Positions 31,275-41,091 of a stretch of 42,482 nt of DNA are shown piece after piece. The DNA lies in assembly GCA_902826165.1 (NCBI GenBank), contig CADEDV010000032.1, forward strand, positions 1 to 42,482. The letters are read 5' to 3'. The DNA is from an uncultured Bacteroidota bacterium (GTDB lineage Bacteria > Bacteroidota > Bacteroidia > Chitinophagales > Chitinophagaceae). Numbering within the stretch: position 1 is the first letter of the stretch; each line of letters opens with the position of its first letter. The notes under the pieces are model-generated. The model saw only the letters and a list, made by a program, of their open reading frames with translations, made no database searches and was not told the origin of the DNA. A program made the translations under genes and the position numbers.

Positions 31275-33845
31275 TTAGGATGGATTTTCAGTGGTACCCG
31301 TTGCGTCATCACCCGGTTCTGTTGGAGGAACTGGTGTTTCCGGCAATTCTGCTAATTCTTCTTCCCCCTCATCCAGTTTGGTGATCGCCGCGATCTCGTC
31401 TCCTTCATCCAGGCGGATCAGTTTAACACCCTGCGTGGCCCTGCCCTGCTCACTGATACCCGCTACCGGCATCCGGATCGTTACACCACTCTTACAGGTG
31501 ATCATCAGATCTTCCTGTGGTGTTACATCCAAAATTCCTACCAGGGAACCCGTTTTATCGGTCACATTGATCGTCTTCACTCCTTTACCACCACGGTTGG
31601 TGAAACGGTATTCGTCCACCGGTGTACGTTTTCCAAATCCTTTCTCACTTACCACCAGCACGGTTTTGGATGCATCTGTTTCAGGATTTACACAGATCAT
31701 GCCCACTACTTCATCAGCCGCATCTTCCACTTCAATACCTGCCACACCAATGGCACCGCGGCCGGTAGCCCTCACTTTTTCTTCGGAGAAACGGATAGCT
31801 CTTCCGCTTTTCACCGCCATCATGATCTCCGATTTACCATCGGTCATCTTGGCTTCCAGTAATTCATCGCCTTCCACAATGGTGATAGCGATCACTCCTG
31901 TTTGTCTTGGGCGGCTGAAATCTTCCAGTTCTGTTTTCTTGATGATCCCTTTTTTGGTACAGAGAACGATATTATGCGCTTTTACAAATTCTTCATCTTT
32001 CAGATCTTTTACATCAATGATGGCTCGTACTTTATCATCTGTTGGCAGCGGCATCAGGTTCTGTATAGCACGGCCCTTGCCTGTCTTTTCGCCTTCCGGA
32101 ATTTCCCATACGTTCAGCCAGTAACACCTTCCTTTTTCGGTAAAGAATAACATGGTATGGTGTGTGGAAGCTACAAAAAGGTGTTCGATATAATCTTCAT
32201 CCCTTGTTTTACCTCCGATCACTCCTCTTCCACCGCGGCGTTGTGCCCGGTATTCATCAGCCGGTGTACGTTTGATATATCCCAGGTGTGAAATAGTGAT
32301 AACCACATCTTCTTCCTTGATCAGGTCTTTGATCTTTACTTCATCATCGAGGTAAGTGATCTCGGTTTTCCTTGTATCACCGAATTTATCTTTGATCTCC
32401 AGTAATTCTGTTTTGATCAGGTCAAACCTCATTCCTTCATTGGATAGTAAATTATTGAGGTGTGCAATCAGTTTCATTAGTTCATCATATTCTTCTTTGA
32501 TTTTCTCTCTTTCCATACCGGTCAGGCGTTGTAAACGCAATTCCAGTATTGCTTTGGCCTGTATCTCATCCAATCCCCAGCCGGCATTGATCAAATTGTC
32601 TTTGGCAATATCAGGTGTGGCTGAACTCCGGATCAACGCAATCACTTCATCCAGGTGATCAAGTGCGATGAGATAACCCTGTAAGATATGGGCTCTCTTT
32701 TCAGCTTCCCGCAGGTCATATTTTGTACGCCTTACCACCACTTCGTGGCGGAATTCAACGAACTCACTGATCAGGTCTTTCAGGTTCAGGGTTCTGGGTC
32801 TTCCTTTTACGATCGCCACATTGTTGATACCGTAAGAGGTCTGCAGATCGGTAAGTTTATATATCTGGTTGATGATCACATTAGCGATAGCATCTCTTTT
32901 CAGATCGATCACTAACCGTGTACCTTCTTTATTAGTCGATTCGTTATTAACGTGAGCAATACCTTCAATGATCTTCTCATTCACTAATTCACCAATACGG
33001 TTGATCAGCGCATCCCGGTTCACCTGGTACGGCACTTCAGTGATGATGATCTGTTCACGGCCACTGGGTTTGGTCTCTACTGTTAATTTTCCTCTTACTA
33101 CCACCCTGCCACGTCCAAAATGCATTGCGGCCTTCACTCCCTCCATTCCGTAGATGATACCACCTGTCGGGAAGTCGGGGGCTTTTACATATTGCATCAG
33201 TTCATCAATACTGATCTCCCGGTTGTCGATATAAGCAACACAACCATCGATCACTTCCGTCAGGTTATGTGGCATCATATTCGTGGCCATACCCACGGCA
33301 ATACCACTGGAGCCGTTGATCAATAATTGAGGAACCCTTGCCGGCAAAACCGTAGGTTCTTTTTCAGAGTCGTCAAAGTTCAGCTGGAAATCAACGGTAT
33401 CTTTTTCGATATCATCCAGCATATGTTCGGCCAGCCGTTCTAATCTTGCTTCTGTATAACGCATGGCTGCCGGGCCATCACCATCCTGGTTACCAAAGTT
33501 ACCCTGGCCATCAATGAGGGTGTAGCGCATACTCCACTCCTGTGCCATACGCACCATCGCATCATATACGGATGTATCACCATGCGGGTGGTATTTACCC
33601 AATACTTCCCCGACAATACGGGCCGATTTTTTATACGGCTTGTTGTAATGGATACCGAGTTCATTCATCGCAAACAGTACCCGGCGATGAACGGGTTTTA
33701 ACCCGTCCCGCACATCAGGAAGGGCCCTGCCCACGATCACCGACATTGAATAATCAATGTAAGCGGTCTTCATCTGCTCTTCGATATTAACGGGAATAAT
33801 GCGGTTGTTATCCTGTGTTTCCAATGGTTCTAAATTCTCTTCCAT
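31275..33845 (-). CDS. gyrA: DNA gyrase subunit A
   Basis: 856 residues. It cuts and rejoins DNA in the GyrA2GyrB2 enzyme that introduces negative supercoils. The catalytic Tyr is Y130 in [10 protein letters not shown]. The quinolone-region motif [10 protein letters not shown] spans 86-95, with Thr91 at the position of E. coli Ser83 and Asp95 at that of Asp87; Thr is also native in Pseudomonas, so it is not evidence of resistance. The GyrA box QRRGGRG (535-541) opens the C-terminal beta-pinwheel and separates GyrA from ParC. The acidic tail ([21 protein letters not shown]) is variable. Confidence 0.97.
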   Translation of the reverse strand: MEENLEPLETQDNNRIIPVNIEEQMKTAYIDYSMSVIVGRALPDVRDGLKPVHRRVLFAMNELGIHYNKPYKKSARIVGEVLGKYHPHGDTSVYDAMVRMAQEWSMRYTLIDGQGNFGNQDGDGPAAMRYTEARLERLAEHMLDDIEKDTVDFQLNFDDSEKEPTVLPARVPQLLINGSSGIAVGMATNMMPHNLTEVIDGCVAYIDNREISIDELMQYVKAPDFPTGGIIYGMEGVKAAMHFGRGRVVVRGKLTVETKPSGREQIIITEVPYQVNRDALINRIGELVNEKIIEGIAHVNNESTNKEGTRLVIDLKRDAIANVIINQIYKLTDLQTSYGINNVAIVKGRPRTLNLKDLISEFVEFRHEVVVRRTKYDLREAEKRAHILQGYLIALDHLDEVIALIRSSATPDIAKDNLINAGWGLDEIQAKAILELRLQRLTGMEREKIKEEYDELMKLIAHLNNLLSNEGMRFDLIKTELLEIKDKFGDTRKTEITYLDDEVKIKDLIKEEDVVITISHLGYIKRTPADEYRAQRRGGRGVIGGKTRDEDYIEHLFVASTHHTMLFFTEKGRCYWLNVWEIPEGEKTGKGRAIQNLMPLPTDDKVRAIIDVKDLKDEEFVKAHNIVLCTKKGIIKKTELEDFSRPRQTGVIAITIVEGDELLEAKMTDGKSEIMMAVKSGRAIRFSEEKVRATGRGAIGVAGIEVEDAADEVVGMICVNPETDASKTVLVVSEKGFGKRTPVDEYRFTNRGGKGVKTINVTDKTGSLVGILDVTPQEDLMITCKSGVTIRMPVAGISEQGRATQGVKLIRLDEGDEIAAITKLDEGEEELAELPETPVPPTEPGDDATGTTENPS

Positions 33846-33911
33846 GTGATCTGCTTCTTATATTCGTTTTGCGTAAAATGGATCCCTAAAACGGGGCTTT
33901 TTGAAGGCTCG

Positions 33912-33919
33912 CAAATCTA
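33912..33919 (-). promoter_or_regulatory. -7 element of gyrA
   Basis: On the - strand TAGATTTG, an exact TAnnTTTG match, 66 bp before the gyrA ATG. A TTTT-containing stretch lies where the -33 element would be, but no clean TTTG. Confidence 0.5.
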
Positions 33920-34084
33920 CCCTTTTACGCATTGAAAACCTGATAAAAAAACCTGTTTTTTGACCTCTTTTATCCACTACTGTGAATTAAAAACGACTTT
34001 CCGAATTGGCTGGTTTATAACAAGTTTTTTACACTTCGCGGCACTGTTTTTTCGTTGTTGTGGCGTTACCAAAAGAAACGGATC

Positions 34085-35449
34085 ATGACCAGTTACCTTT
34101 TACTCCGGAATAACAAGGAAAAAGGCCCCTTTTCGCTGGACGAATTAATTCAGCATGGCCTGAAACCTTACGACCTCGTTTGGGTGAACGGGAAAAGTGC
34201 CGCCTGGCGCTACCCCGGCGAGATCGCAGAACTCAAAGAATACTCCCCTGCCGTGGAGGAACAACCTTATGACCGGTTTTTCAAAAAGCCTTTGGAAGAG
34301 AAAAAACAGGGGCCTGTTCCTGTTCTGCAAAAAGAAGCCGTGGTTCAGCAACCGGCCTATATCCCTAAAAAATCTGTTTTTGTGACCCTGCCGGGCCAGC
34401 AACAACAACGGACGGTGATTAAAGAACAAGTGGTGACCGGGTATGAGAAGTACCAGGCACCGGTGAAAGAAACAGTAATTGCGGATACAGCTGTTCCAAC
34501 GATCAGTATTACCGAAACGCCGGTTACCGCAGAGATTAAATACTCACAGCCACTGGATGAGATCAAGGAAATGTATGTAAAGACCCTGCAGGACAGAAAA
34601 CAAAAGATAGCTAAAAAGACCTACCTGAACGCCGCAATGAAAAATGTTGCCGTAGCGCTGGCTATTGTAGGAGTTGGAATATTGATCGGGTTTGCCATGA
34701 AATCGAATGGCAATAAACCAGTGGCGGCTGCCGAAACTATCATTCCTCAACAAGTAGCTATTCTGCCTACAGACACAACCGAACCTGTTTTACAAGAACA
34801 ACCCGCTCAGGAGCAAAAGGATGAAGAAATACCTGCAGAACCAGCCTATGAAGAGCCACAGCCTGTGATACGGGATGAGATGGAAAAACAGGAATTGAAG
34901 GAACAAAAACAATCACGGCTGACAGCTCCTGTCAGTTTACCTGAAAAAACCATTACAACTTCACCCAAAAAAGAAGTAGTACAACCCGAAAAGAAATTCG
35001 TGCCTGCTGATGAACCTTCACCCGGGGTGGAGATCAATGCAAGAACCGGGGAACGAAATAAAAAAGTTCGTAGCGAAACAACGGAGCCGACAGAGAAGGA
35101 AACTATCAGTGAACCGGTGCCAAAAGCAGTGCTTAAAAATAATAGCCTTTCAAAGCAGGTGACCGTTTCGAGTAACGATTACCAGAAAGTAGCTTTCGGC
35201 GGTATCCGTAATCTTCAGCTAACGGTAAGCAATGATTCAAAATATGTATTGGATAACGTGGTGGTAGAACTGCAATATTTAAAACCCAGTGAACTGCCGT
35301 TGAAAACAGAGTCTATCCAGTTCCGCTCGGTGGCTCCCGGTGGTACACAAACGATCCGTGTTCCGGATACGAACCGGGGGATCAAAGTAACGTATAAGAT
35401 CACACATATACTCTCGGTGCAATCAGCAAAAGATATGGCCGACCTGTAA
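34085..35449 (+). CDS. GYF_2-domain (DUF4339) single-pass membrane protein
   Basis: 454 residues from the ATG at 34085; the frame opens ten codons earlier but MTSYLLLRNNKEKGPFSLDELIQHGLKPYDLVWVNGKSAAWRYPGEIAELK is the standard GYF_2 start. A linker of about 130 residues leads to one membrane segment (VAVALAIVGVGILIGFAM, near residues 189-206), then a long Pro, Glu and Lys-rich spacer. The last ~90 residues (VAFGGIRNLQLTVSNDSKYVLDNVVVELQYLKPSE ... APGGTQTIRVPDT) form a beta-sandwich. The domain order suggests a cytoplasmic sensor joined to a periplasmic domain. No known role. Confidence 0.8.
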   Translation: MTSYLLLRNNKEKGPFSLDELIQHGLKPYDLVWVNGKSAAWRYPGEIAELKEYSPAVEEQPYDRFFKKPLEEKKQGPVPVLQKEAVVQQPAYIPKKSVFVTLPGQQQQRTVIKEQVVTGYEKYQAPVKETVIADTAVPTISITETPVTAEIKYSQPLDEIKEMYVKTLQDRKQKIAKKTYLNAAMKNVAVALAIVGVGILIGFAMKSNGNKPVAAAETIIPQQVAILPTDTTEPVLQEQPAQEQKDEEIPAEPAYEEPQPVIRDEMEKQELKEQKQSRLTAPVSLPEKTITTSPKKEVVQPEKKFVPADEPSPGVEINARTGERNKKVRSETTEPTEKETISEPVPKAVLKNNSLSKQVTVSSNDYQKVAFGGIRNLQLTVSNDSKYVLDNVVVELQYLKPSELPLKTESIQFRSVAPGGTQTIRVPDTNRGIKVTYKITHILSVQSAKDMADL

Positions 35450-35450
35450 T

Positions 35451-35483
35451 AAAAAAGCCCCTGCAATAACATGCAGGGGCTTT
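35451..35483. terminator. Bidirectional terminator
   Basis: AAAGCCCCTGCA / TGCAGGGGCTTT, a perfect 12-bp stem with a 6-nt loop. The + side ends in TTT and the - side in a six-T run (A run at 35451-35456), so it serves both the GYF_2 gene and the convergent barrel gene. Confidence 0.92.
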
Positions 35484-35501
35484 CTATAGTTTCATTTTTC
35501 A

Positions 35502-36080
35502 TTACTTACCGGGTGTCAGCGGAATATAAATGCTGAATTGGATAACCCCGTTCTTAAAATCGGGATTGATATTACCGGAATTGAAATCTCCTACTTTACT
35601 AATACCTGCTGTGTACCTGCCGCCAATACCAAAACCTCTTTTACTCCTGAAGCCAATTCCCGCAGCCGCAGAAAGATCAAGGCCTTTGGCGAAATTGTCG
35701 ATCGTTTCATTCTCTATACTTTCACTGACTTTAAAACCAACCTGCGGACCTGCTTCCAGGTAGATACCACTGCTGAAACGATACTGTGCCATCACAGGAA
35801 TATTTACATAAGTAACTTTCCAGTCATAGCTGCCGGATACGCTGTCTATGACTGCTCCCTGCGAAGAGATCATTGCTTCAGGCTGAATAGAAAAATTCAT
35901 AAAGGAAAACCGGAGATACAAACCGCCATGAAAACCCACTAAAGCCTTCTTTTTTACAGCATCGAAATTACCACCAGTGAAATTACTGATATTGGCTCCT
36001 GCCTTTGCCCCGAATTGAAATGATTGCGCTGTACTGTTAATAGCAATAAGTACGGCAACGATCAGAATTATCTTTTTCAT
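35502..36080 (-). CDS. PorT-family outer-membrane beta-barrel protein
   Basis: 192 residues with a signal peptide (MKKIILIVAVLIAINSTAQS). FQFGAKAGANISNFTGGNFDAVKKKALVGFHGGLYLRFSFMNFSIQPEAMISSQGAVI is the start of the small PorT/OMP_b-brl_2 barrels, with Gly-rich strand turns and an antiparallel alternation throughout (YLEAGPQVGFKVSESI; GFGIGGRYTAGISKV). It ends in VIQFSIYIPL, a normal barrel C-terminus. The function of such 8-stranded barrels is mostly unknown. An exact -7 element precedes it. Confidence 0.88.
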   Translation of the reverse strand: MKKIILIVAVLIAINSTAQSFQFGAKAGANISNFTGGNFDAVKKKALVGFHGGLYLRFSFMNFSIQPEAMISSQGAVIDSVSGSYDWKVTYVNIPVMAQYRFSSGIYLEAGPQVGFKVSESIENETIDNFAKGLDLSAAAGIGFRSKRGFGIGGRYTAGISKVGDFNSGNINPDFKNGVIQFSIYIPLTPGK

Positions 36081-36093
36081 AAAATGGTTTTTG

Positions 36094-36101
36094 CAAAAAT
36101 A
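36094..36101 (-). promoter_or_regulatory. -7 element of the outer-membrane barrel gene
   Basis: On the - strand TATTTTTG, an exact TAnnTTTG match, 14 bp before the ATG at 36080. TTG is present upstream but the spacing to it is shorter than the usual 19 to 21. Confidence 0.45.
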
Positions 36102-36140
36102 AATAATAATCTTTACAACCGGATCTATAAATGAATTGGA

Positions 36141-37652
36141 ATGAAAACAGTTTTACTTTTTGGAGCAGGTAAATCAGCAACAGTACTGATCGATTACTTA
36201 CTGGATACGGCGATTACCGAGAACTGGAAAATAATTGTGGTGGATGCTGACCTGAAACTGGCACAATCGAAGATCGGTACTTCACAAAAAGCGACAGCTG
36301 TCTCTTTTGATATTGCGAATGCAGCCGAAAGAGGTAAATATATCAAGCAGGCTGATATCGTCATTTCGCTGTTGCCTCCCTTTCTTCATATTGAAGTAGC
36401 GAAAGACTGTGTGAAATTCCAGAAGAACCTGCTGACGGCTTCTTATGTAGATGATGATATCCGTAAACTGGAGTCCGATATCAGCAAGAATAAACTTCTT
36501 TTCCTTTACGAAATGGGACTTGACCCGGGTATTGATCATATGAGTGCTATGCAGATCATTGATAGCATTCAGGCCAAAGGCGGTACCATCAGTTCCTTTA
36601 AATCCCATTGCGGCGGACTCGTTGCACCAGAAAGTGATGATAATCCCTGGCATTATAAGATCAGCTGGAATCCCCGTAATATCATTATGGCAGGAAAAGC
36701 AGGCGCCCATTATAAAGAGAATGGCAGCGAAAAGAAATTGCAATACGAAGAACTGTTTACCGGCGAACATATCGTGGAGATACCTGACCTCGGGCTATTA
36801 AGCTGGTATCCTAATCGTGATTCACTCAGTTATACTCCTTTGTATGGGCTGCAGGATACCACAACTTTTATCCGTACCACATTACGGCACCCTGATTTTA
36901 TGTATGGCTGGAAAAATATCATTGACCTGAAACTGACGGATGAAACACCGCAATATAATACAGATGGAAAAACCTTGTACCAGGTTTTTAAAGAACATAT
37001 GGATAAACATGGTTTTGGTGAATGGCTGAATGAGAAACTTTCGGAACGTTTTGCTGAAACAAAGGGATTGATGGAGAACCTGATGAAACTGATGGAAGCC
37101 GAGAATGAAGTTACCAAAGAGGGTGATAATATCCCGCAAACATTTATGACGGCTGATGACAGTGGCAATATTGAAGAAATTGAGATCGGTGAAGTGAAGA
37201 ACCGGGCCGCCGCCTACCTCGCCGAGCAGATGCACCAGGCCAACCTTACCCTGAAGCAACTTTTTTTTCTTGGCCTCGATGACCAGGATACGATGGTGAA
37301 TAAAGGGTTGTGCAGTGCAGCTGATATTCTCCAGTTTGCTGTGGAGAAGAAATTATCCCTGCGGCCTTATGATAAGGATATGATTGTGATGCTGCATGAG
37401 TTTGTTTACAAGATCGGTAACAAAGAATCAGCTATCAGCAGTTCACTGGTGGTGAAAGGAGAAAATAACCTCCGAACTGCGATGGCAAAAACGGTTGGCT
37501 TGCCCCTGGGTATTGCAGCCAAACTGATCCTGCAGGGAAAGATCAAAATGAATGGCCTGCATATACCTACCAAAAAAGAAATCTATGAACCGGTGCTGAA
37601 GGAGCTGGAGCAACTCGGTGTTCAATTTAAGGAGGAAACGATTAGCCTGTAA
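36141..37652 (+). CDS. Saccharopine dehydrogenase-family oxidoreductase
   Basis: 503 residues. The NAD(P)-binding site MKTVLLFGAGKSATVLIDYLL is at the very N-terminus, followed by VISLLPPFLHIEVAKDCVKFQKNLLTASYVDDDI and YEMGLDPGIDHMSAMQIID, all typical of saccharopine reductase/dehydrogenase (LYS9-like) enzymes. SHCGGLVAPESDDNPWHYKISWNPRNIIMAG is the substrate-binding domain. It interconverts saccharopine with its amino acid precursors, or a similar imino-acid dimer, in lysine metabolism. It overlaps the sirtuin gene tail to tail by 11 bp. Confidence 0.88.
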   Translation: MKTVLLFGAGKSATVLIDYLLDTAITENWKIIVVDADLKLAQSKIGTSQKATAVSFDIANAAERGKYIKQADIVISLLPPFLHIEVAKDCVKFQKNLLTASYVDDDIRKLESDISKNKLLFLYEMGLDPGIDHMSAMQIIDSIQAKGGTISSFKSHCGGLVAPESDDNPWHYKISWNPRNIIMAGKAGAHYKENGSEKKLQYEELFTGEHIVEIPDLGLLSWYPNRDSLSYTPLYGLQDTTTFIRTTLRHPDFMYGWKNIIDLKLTDETPQYNTDGKTLYQVFKEHMDKHGFGEWLNEKLSERFAETKGLMENLMKLMEAENEVTKEGDNIPQTFMTADDSGNIEEIEIGEVKNRAAAYLAEQMHQANLTLKQLFFLGLDDQDTMVNKGLCSAADILQFAVEKKLSLRPYDKDMIVMLHEFVYKIGNKESAISSSLVVKGENNLRTAMAKTVGLPLGIAAKLILQGKIKMNGLHIPTKKEIYEPVLKELEQLGVQFKEETISL

Positions 37653-38328
37653 GCACTTGAAGCAGGTCTTTTATTCCTTCTGTTGCCGGCTTTTCAATAA
37701 TTGTTAAATTCTCCACCGATGAAATTGCAGGTATCTTTTTATCAATTATAAAGATGGGAATACCTCCTCTTGTATAGTTTATCAATCCTGCAGCCGGGTA
37801 AACCACCAGCGATGTGCCAACCACGGCAAATATATCGGCTGCGTTAACGATCGGTATGGCTTCTTCTATTTTCGGTACTGGTTCTTCAAACCATACAATA
37901 TACGGACGAAGCTGAAAACCGTCTTCTGCCTTGTCACCAATTTTAATATCATCTTTTATGTCATAAATAAGATATTCATCTCTTTCACTCCGCATTTTTA
38001 AAATTTCCCCATGCAGGTGAAGAATGTTTGTGGAACCAGCCCTCTCATGCAGGTCATCAATATTCTGGGTGATGATCGTTACATCAAAATCATTTTGCAA
38101 TGCCGCCAGGCCGTAGTGAGCTGCATTGGGTTGCGCATCCAGTACAGTTTTCCTCCGGAAATTATAAAAGTCCAATACCCGTTGCGGGTCTTTTCGCCAG
38201 GCACGGGGTGTGGCCACATCTTCAATATTGTAACCTTCCCAAAGCCCGTCACTGTCCCGGAAAGTTTTTAAACCACTTTCGGCACTGATACCCGCACCGG
38301 TCAATACAACGAGTTTCTTTTTTGGCAT
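37642..38328 (-). CDS. cobB: Sir2-family NAD-dependent protein deacylase (CobB-type)
   Basis: 228 residues from the ATG at 38328 (MPKKKLVVLTGAGISAESGL). The NAD site GAGISAESGLKTFRDSDGLW, TQNIDDLHERAG and the catalytic His in LHGEIL are intact. FYNFRR carries the Tyr and Arg that favour succinyl and malonyl lysine in CobB/SIRT5, so desuccinylase activity is likely. The four zinc-binding cysteines of most sirtuins are absent: the segment KMRSERDEYLIYDIKDDIK has none. A longer start at 38367 adds a non-conserved extension and was not chosen. Confidence 0.93.
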   Translation of the reverse strand: MPKKKLVVLTGAGISAESGLKTFRDSDGLWEGYNIEDVATPRAWRKDPQRVLDFYNFRRKTVLDAQPNAAHYGLAALQNDFDVTIITQNIDDLHERAGSTNILHLHGEILKMRSERDEYLIYDIKDDIKIGDKAEDGFQLRPYIVWFEEPVPKIEEAIPIVNAADIFAVVGTSLVVYPAAGLINYTRGGIPIFIIDKKIPAISSVENLTIIEKPATEGIKDLLQVLTG

Positions 38329-38338
38329 ACCCAAAATT

Positions 38339-38371
38339 AAGAATGTCATGCTTTCCCGGCATGACATTCTT
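38339..38371 (-). terminator. Terminator of the DUF4349 gene
   Basis: GAATGTCATGC / GCATGACATTC, a perfect 11-bp stem extended by AA/TT, with a 7-nt loop. It lies 20 bp beyond the DUF4349 stop. T residues follow on both strands, more strongly on the +. Confidence 0.75.
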
Positions 38372-38390
38372 TTTCATCACTGTTGTTTTA

Positions 38391-39326
38391 TTATACTTTG
38401 ACTTTAGCTGTTCTTGTTCTCCTGTAAATTACCAAACCAATAAAGGCAAGCAGGAATAAAGGCCAGATGGTCACCAACCCGACCAGCAAATCCATGATGC
38501 CACTCCCACCGGTTTTAAAGGCATTGATAAACTTTGTACCAACCGAAGGATTGTCATCTGTTTTTGCGGATGAATTAAGCACTTCAAAATAGGTAAGATT
38601 AATCGTACTGTAAGATGCTGAATGCCCAAGGTATTGGATCCTGCCGGCAGCCGCTTCCATATCTTCCTGGATACTGTTGATCTCTGATTGCACATTCAGT
38701 ATCTCCTCCATATTCTTTGCCTGTTTCAACAGGCCGATATAGCGTTCCCTCACCTGCCGTTTTGCTTCAAGCCTTGATTTTGTATCCACAAATTCTGCCG
38801 TTACATCCTGGGAGCTTATTTTTTTCTCGTTCACCTTTTCTACATTACTGGTCAATAAGGTAACAGCATTGTCAAACTGGTCAACCGGGACTTTGACAGT
38901 AACACTGTTCTCAATTTTATAATCCGACTGGCTTTGTTCTTCCTGGGCAATATAGCCGCCGAAGCCCTTTACTTTTTCCCGGAGTGAGGTATTATATTTA
39001 TTATATTCTTTTACTTCGAGATTGATTGCGGCAGTCTTGATGATCTTTTTATCCCAGTCAGGTTTGGCTACCGGTTCAGCAGGCTTTGGCAGAACCGGTT
39101 GTCTCTTTTGTTGTTGATCCTGGTCTTCTTCCTTTTCTTCATTCCCGTTAAATTCCTGCGAAGCAGCAGAGTCTGTCACAAATCCAAAACTTCCGGGTTC
39201 CATTTGTTTAAGATCAGAAATACTCCCTTTGTTATACTGTACATCTTTGTCAACACTATTCCGGCTGTTACAGGCAACAGCAAGCAGCATCGCACCGGCA
39301 AGTGCAACTACAATTATTTTTTGCAT
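38391..39326 (-). CDS. DUF4349 lipoprotein
   Basis: 311 residues. Lipobox AVAC with Cys19. After a ~70-residue disordered stretch rich in Glu and Gln, the DUF4349 domain begins at KIIKTAAINLEVKEYNKYNTSLREKVKGFGGYIAQEEQS. It continues through a coiled-coil section (TKSRLEAKRQVRERYIGLLKQAKNMEEILNVQSEINSIQEDMEAA). The C-terminus has one membrane segment (LVGLVTIWPLFLLAFIGLVIYRR) and a basic tail. The family is envelope-anchored with unknown function. Upstream is the small anchored protein gene. Confidence 0.88.
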   Translation of the reverse strand: MQKIIVVALAGAMLLAVACNSRNSVDKDVQYNKGSISDLKQMEPGSFGFVTDSAASQEFNGNEEKEEDQDQQQKRQPVLPKPAEPVAKPDWDKKIIKTAAINLEVKEYNKYNTSLREKVKGFGGYIAQEEQSQSDYKIENSVTVKVPVDQFDNAVTLLTSNVEKVNEKKISSQDVTAEFVDTKSRLEAKRQVRERYIGLLKQAKNMEEILNVQSEINSIQEDMEAAAGRIQYLGHSASYSTINLTYFEVLNSSAKTDDNPSVGTKFINAFKTGGSGIMDLLVGLVTIWPLFLLAFIGLVIYRRTRTAKVKV

Positions 39327-39371
39327 GACTTTTGATTTTTTCTTTTGATGCTAAATAAAAAGGATTACATA

Positions 39372-39400
39372 AAAATGTCCCGGTATGGCCGGGACATTTT
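39372..39400 (-). terminator. Terminator of the small anchored-protein gene
   Basis: AAAATGTCCCGG / CCGGGACATTTT, a perfect 12-bp stem with a 5-nt loop, immediately after the stop at 39402 and followed on the - strand by T residues. Confidence 0.85.
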
Positions 39401-39401
39401 A

Positions 39402-39794
39402 TTACTTCAGTTTGGTCAGCAGTGTTTGTACACTGTCCTGTGTTTGCCATTGCAGGCTGTCGGCTGTTAACCGGGTAATAACATACGAAATGGCGGTACT
39501 GTCATTGCCTTTTACTACTAATTCGTTTTTGTTTTTCCATTCATAGTGAAGTGAATCTGTTTTTACCGAATCACCGGCACTGCATAAAAACAGTCCGTCA
39601 GGAGAAATAGCACAACGGAACTTTGCTTGTAAAGAATCTTTTACAGGTTGAAATGATTCAACCTGCCATTTACCAATGAGTAATTCTTTCCGGATCTCAG
39701 TAGTGGCAATGGGGTTACTCTTTTTTTGCAGGTACAGGAAAATCCCTGCACCGGTGGCTGCTATAATCAGCAGCCCGATGAATGTTTTTTTCAT
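39402..39794 (-). CDS. Small membrane-anchored lipocalin-like protein
   Basis: 130 residues. One N-terminal membrane segment (FIGLLIIAATGAGIFLYLQ) anchors it. The rest is beta-rich: ELLIGKWQVESFQPV resembles the first strand of lipocalin-like (GxW) domains, followed by SPDGLFLCSAGD, YEWKNKNELVVKGND and VITRLTADSLQWQTQ. The GKW motif and strand pattern suggest a Lipocalin-like domain, but no family is certain. Stands alone between two terminated units. Confidence 0.6.
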   Translation of the reverse strand: MKKTFIGLLIIAATGAGIFLYLQKKSNPIATTEIRKELLIGKWQVESFQPVKDSLQAKFRCAISPDGLFLCSAGDSVKTDSLHYEWKNKNELVVKGNDSTAISYVITRLTADSLQWQTQDSVQTLLTKLK

Positions 39795-39891
39795 GGCAAT
39801 ACTTTTTTAATTAATGGAGAATCTTGTATTGATTCTTCAACACCCTGAAAAGTAACCCATGTGATTTGTTAAACGGGAAAAAATGAATGCA

Positions 39892-40302
39892 CTACTTCTC
39901 TCTTGCCATCTCCATCACGATAGCCCATTCTTCATCAGTCACCGGCTGAACCGATAAACGACCCAGTCTTACCAGTGCCATATTCGCTAACCGCTTATCG
40001 GCTTTGATCTGTGCCAGGCTCACCGGTTTTTTTAATTTCTGATGCGGTTTAAAATCCACCGCCACCCAGGCTTCTTCGGTAGTGGTGGGATCCTGGTAGG
40101 CTTCTTTGGCTACTTTGGCAATACCTACTATTTCTGTGCCTTCATTACTGTGGTAAAAAAACACCTGGTCGCCTTTTTTCATTGTTTTGAGGTGGTTACG
40201 GGCCGCATAATTACGGACACCGTCCCAGAAAGTTTGTTTATCCTTTTCGAACTGATCCCAGGAATACTTAAACGGTTCAGATTTGATAAGCCAGTATGCC
40301 AT
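39892..40302 (-). CDS. EVE-domain protein
   Basis: 136 residues from the ATG at 40302. An open extension to 40443 has no similarity and was left out. MAYWLIKSEPFKYSWDQFEKDKQTFWDGVRNYAARNHLKTMKKGDQVFFYHSN and the later EIVGIAKVAKEAYQDPT and WVAVDFKP are the EVE (PUA-like) core. EVE domains bind modified bases in DNA or RNA; stand-alone versions of this type are widespread housekeeping proteins. No restriction system is next to it. Confidence 0.92.
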   Translation of the reverse strand: MAYWLIKSEPFKYSWDQFEKDKQTFWDGVRNYAARNHLKTMKKGDQVFFYHSNEGTEIVGIAKVAKEAYQDPTTTEEAWVAVDFKPHQKLKKPVSLAQIKADKRLANMALVRLGRLSVQPVTDEEWAIVMEMAREK

Positions 40303-40455
40303 GTTGAAATAATTATTTACAAGTTCAAATTTAGTAGAAGTTGAATAAATAAATTTTCTTTTCTGCAATCCAGCCAGGGATTGGCTACCGTATCTGTTAT
40401 GTGCGGCTATTGCAGCTGGCTGAAAAATTAAACAAAACCCCAAACCTTTTTAATT

Positions 40456-41025
40456 ATGAAACAGATCAGATCAATCACATTGATGCTCGTTGCTTCTTTA
40501 TTATTGAACAGTTCTTTTGCCCAGGGCGATATGTCAAAAGAGAAAACAGTAGAAGTAGGTGGTGCACCGATGTATCCTTCTAAAAACATTGTGGAAAACG
40601 CCGTGAACTCTAAAGACCATACCACACTGGTGGCTGCTGTTAAAGCTGCAGGCCTGGTGGAAACTTTGCAGGGTGCAGGACCATTCACTGTATTCGCTCC
40701 TACCAATGAGGCGTTCAATATGTTACCAGCAGGTACGGTTGAAACATTAGTAAAACCGGAGAATAAAATGAAACTGACCGGCATCTTAACTTACCATGTA
40801 GTGGCAGGCCGGCTTGGTACTAAAGAACTGGATGAAAAGATCAAAGCCGGTGATGGTGCTGCTGAACTGGCAACAGTTGCCGGGGGAAAACTGTGGATCA
40901 TGAAGAAAGGCGGCAAATACATGCTGAAAGATGAGAATGGTGGGATGGCTACTATTACGATTAAGAATGTGTACCAGAGCAATGGTGTGATCCATGTAAT
41001 CGATCATGTGGTGCTCCCCAAATAA
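40456..41025 (+). CDS. Secreted fasciclin-domain protein
   Basis: 189 residues with a signal peptide (MKQIRSITLMLVASLLLNSSFAQG). One FAS1 domain spans ~40-188: NIVENAVNSKDHTTLVAAVKAAGLVETLQGAGPFTVFAPTNEAFNMLPAGTVETLV (the H1 region) and YHVVAGRLG through NGVIHVIDHVVLPK (the H2 region). FAS1 domains mediate adhesion. Probably surface or periplasmic. Confidence 0.93.
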   Translation: MKQIRSITLMLVASLLLNSSFAQGDMSKEKTVEVGGAPMYPSKNIVENAVNSKDHTTLVAAVKAAGLVETLQGAGPFTVFAPTNEAFNMLPAGTVETLVKPENKMKLTGILTYHVVAGRLGTKELDEKIKAGDGAAELATVAGGKLWIMKKGGKYMLKDENGGMATITIKNVYQSNGVIHVIDHVVLPK

Positions 41026-41050
41026 GAAGACCCCCTATGCTTTTCAATAG

Positions 41051-41085
41051 AAACCGGTGTGCACTGCATACCGGTTTTATTTTTT
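41051..41085 (+). terminator. Terminator after the fasciclin gene
   Basis: AAACCGGT / ACCGGTTT, perfect 8-bp stem with an inner TGC/GCA pair, ending in TTTATTTTTT. Confidence 0.9.
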
Positions 41086-41091
41086 GCAGTA

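Noticed and set aside
31275-33845. Quinolone-resistance change in GyrA (Thr at the Ser83 position)
   Set aside because: Thr is the native residue in several wild-type gyrases, so resistance cannot be inferred.
40303-40443. 47-residue extension of the EVE protein
   Set aside because: No similarity, and the domain starts with MAYWLIKSEP at 40302.
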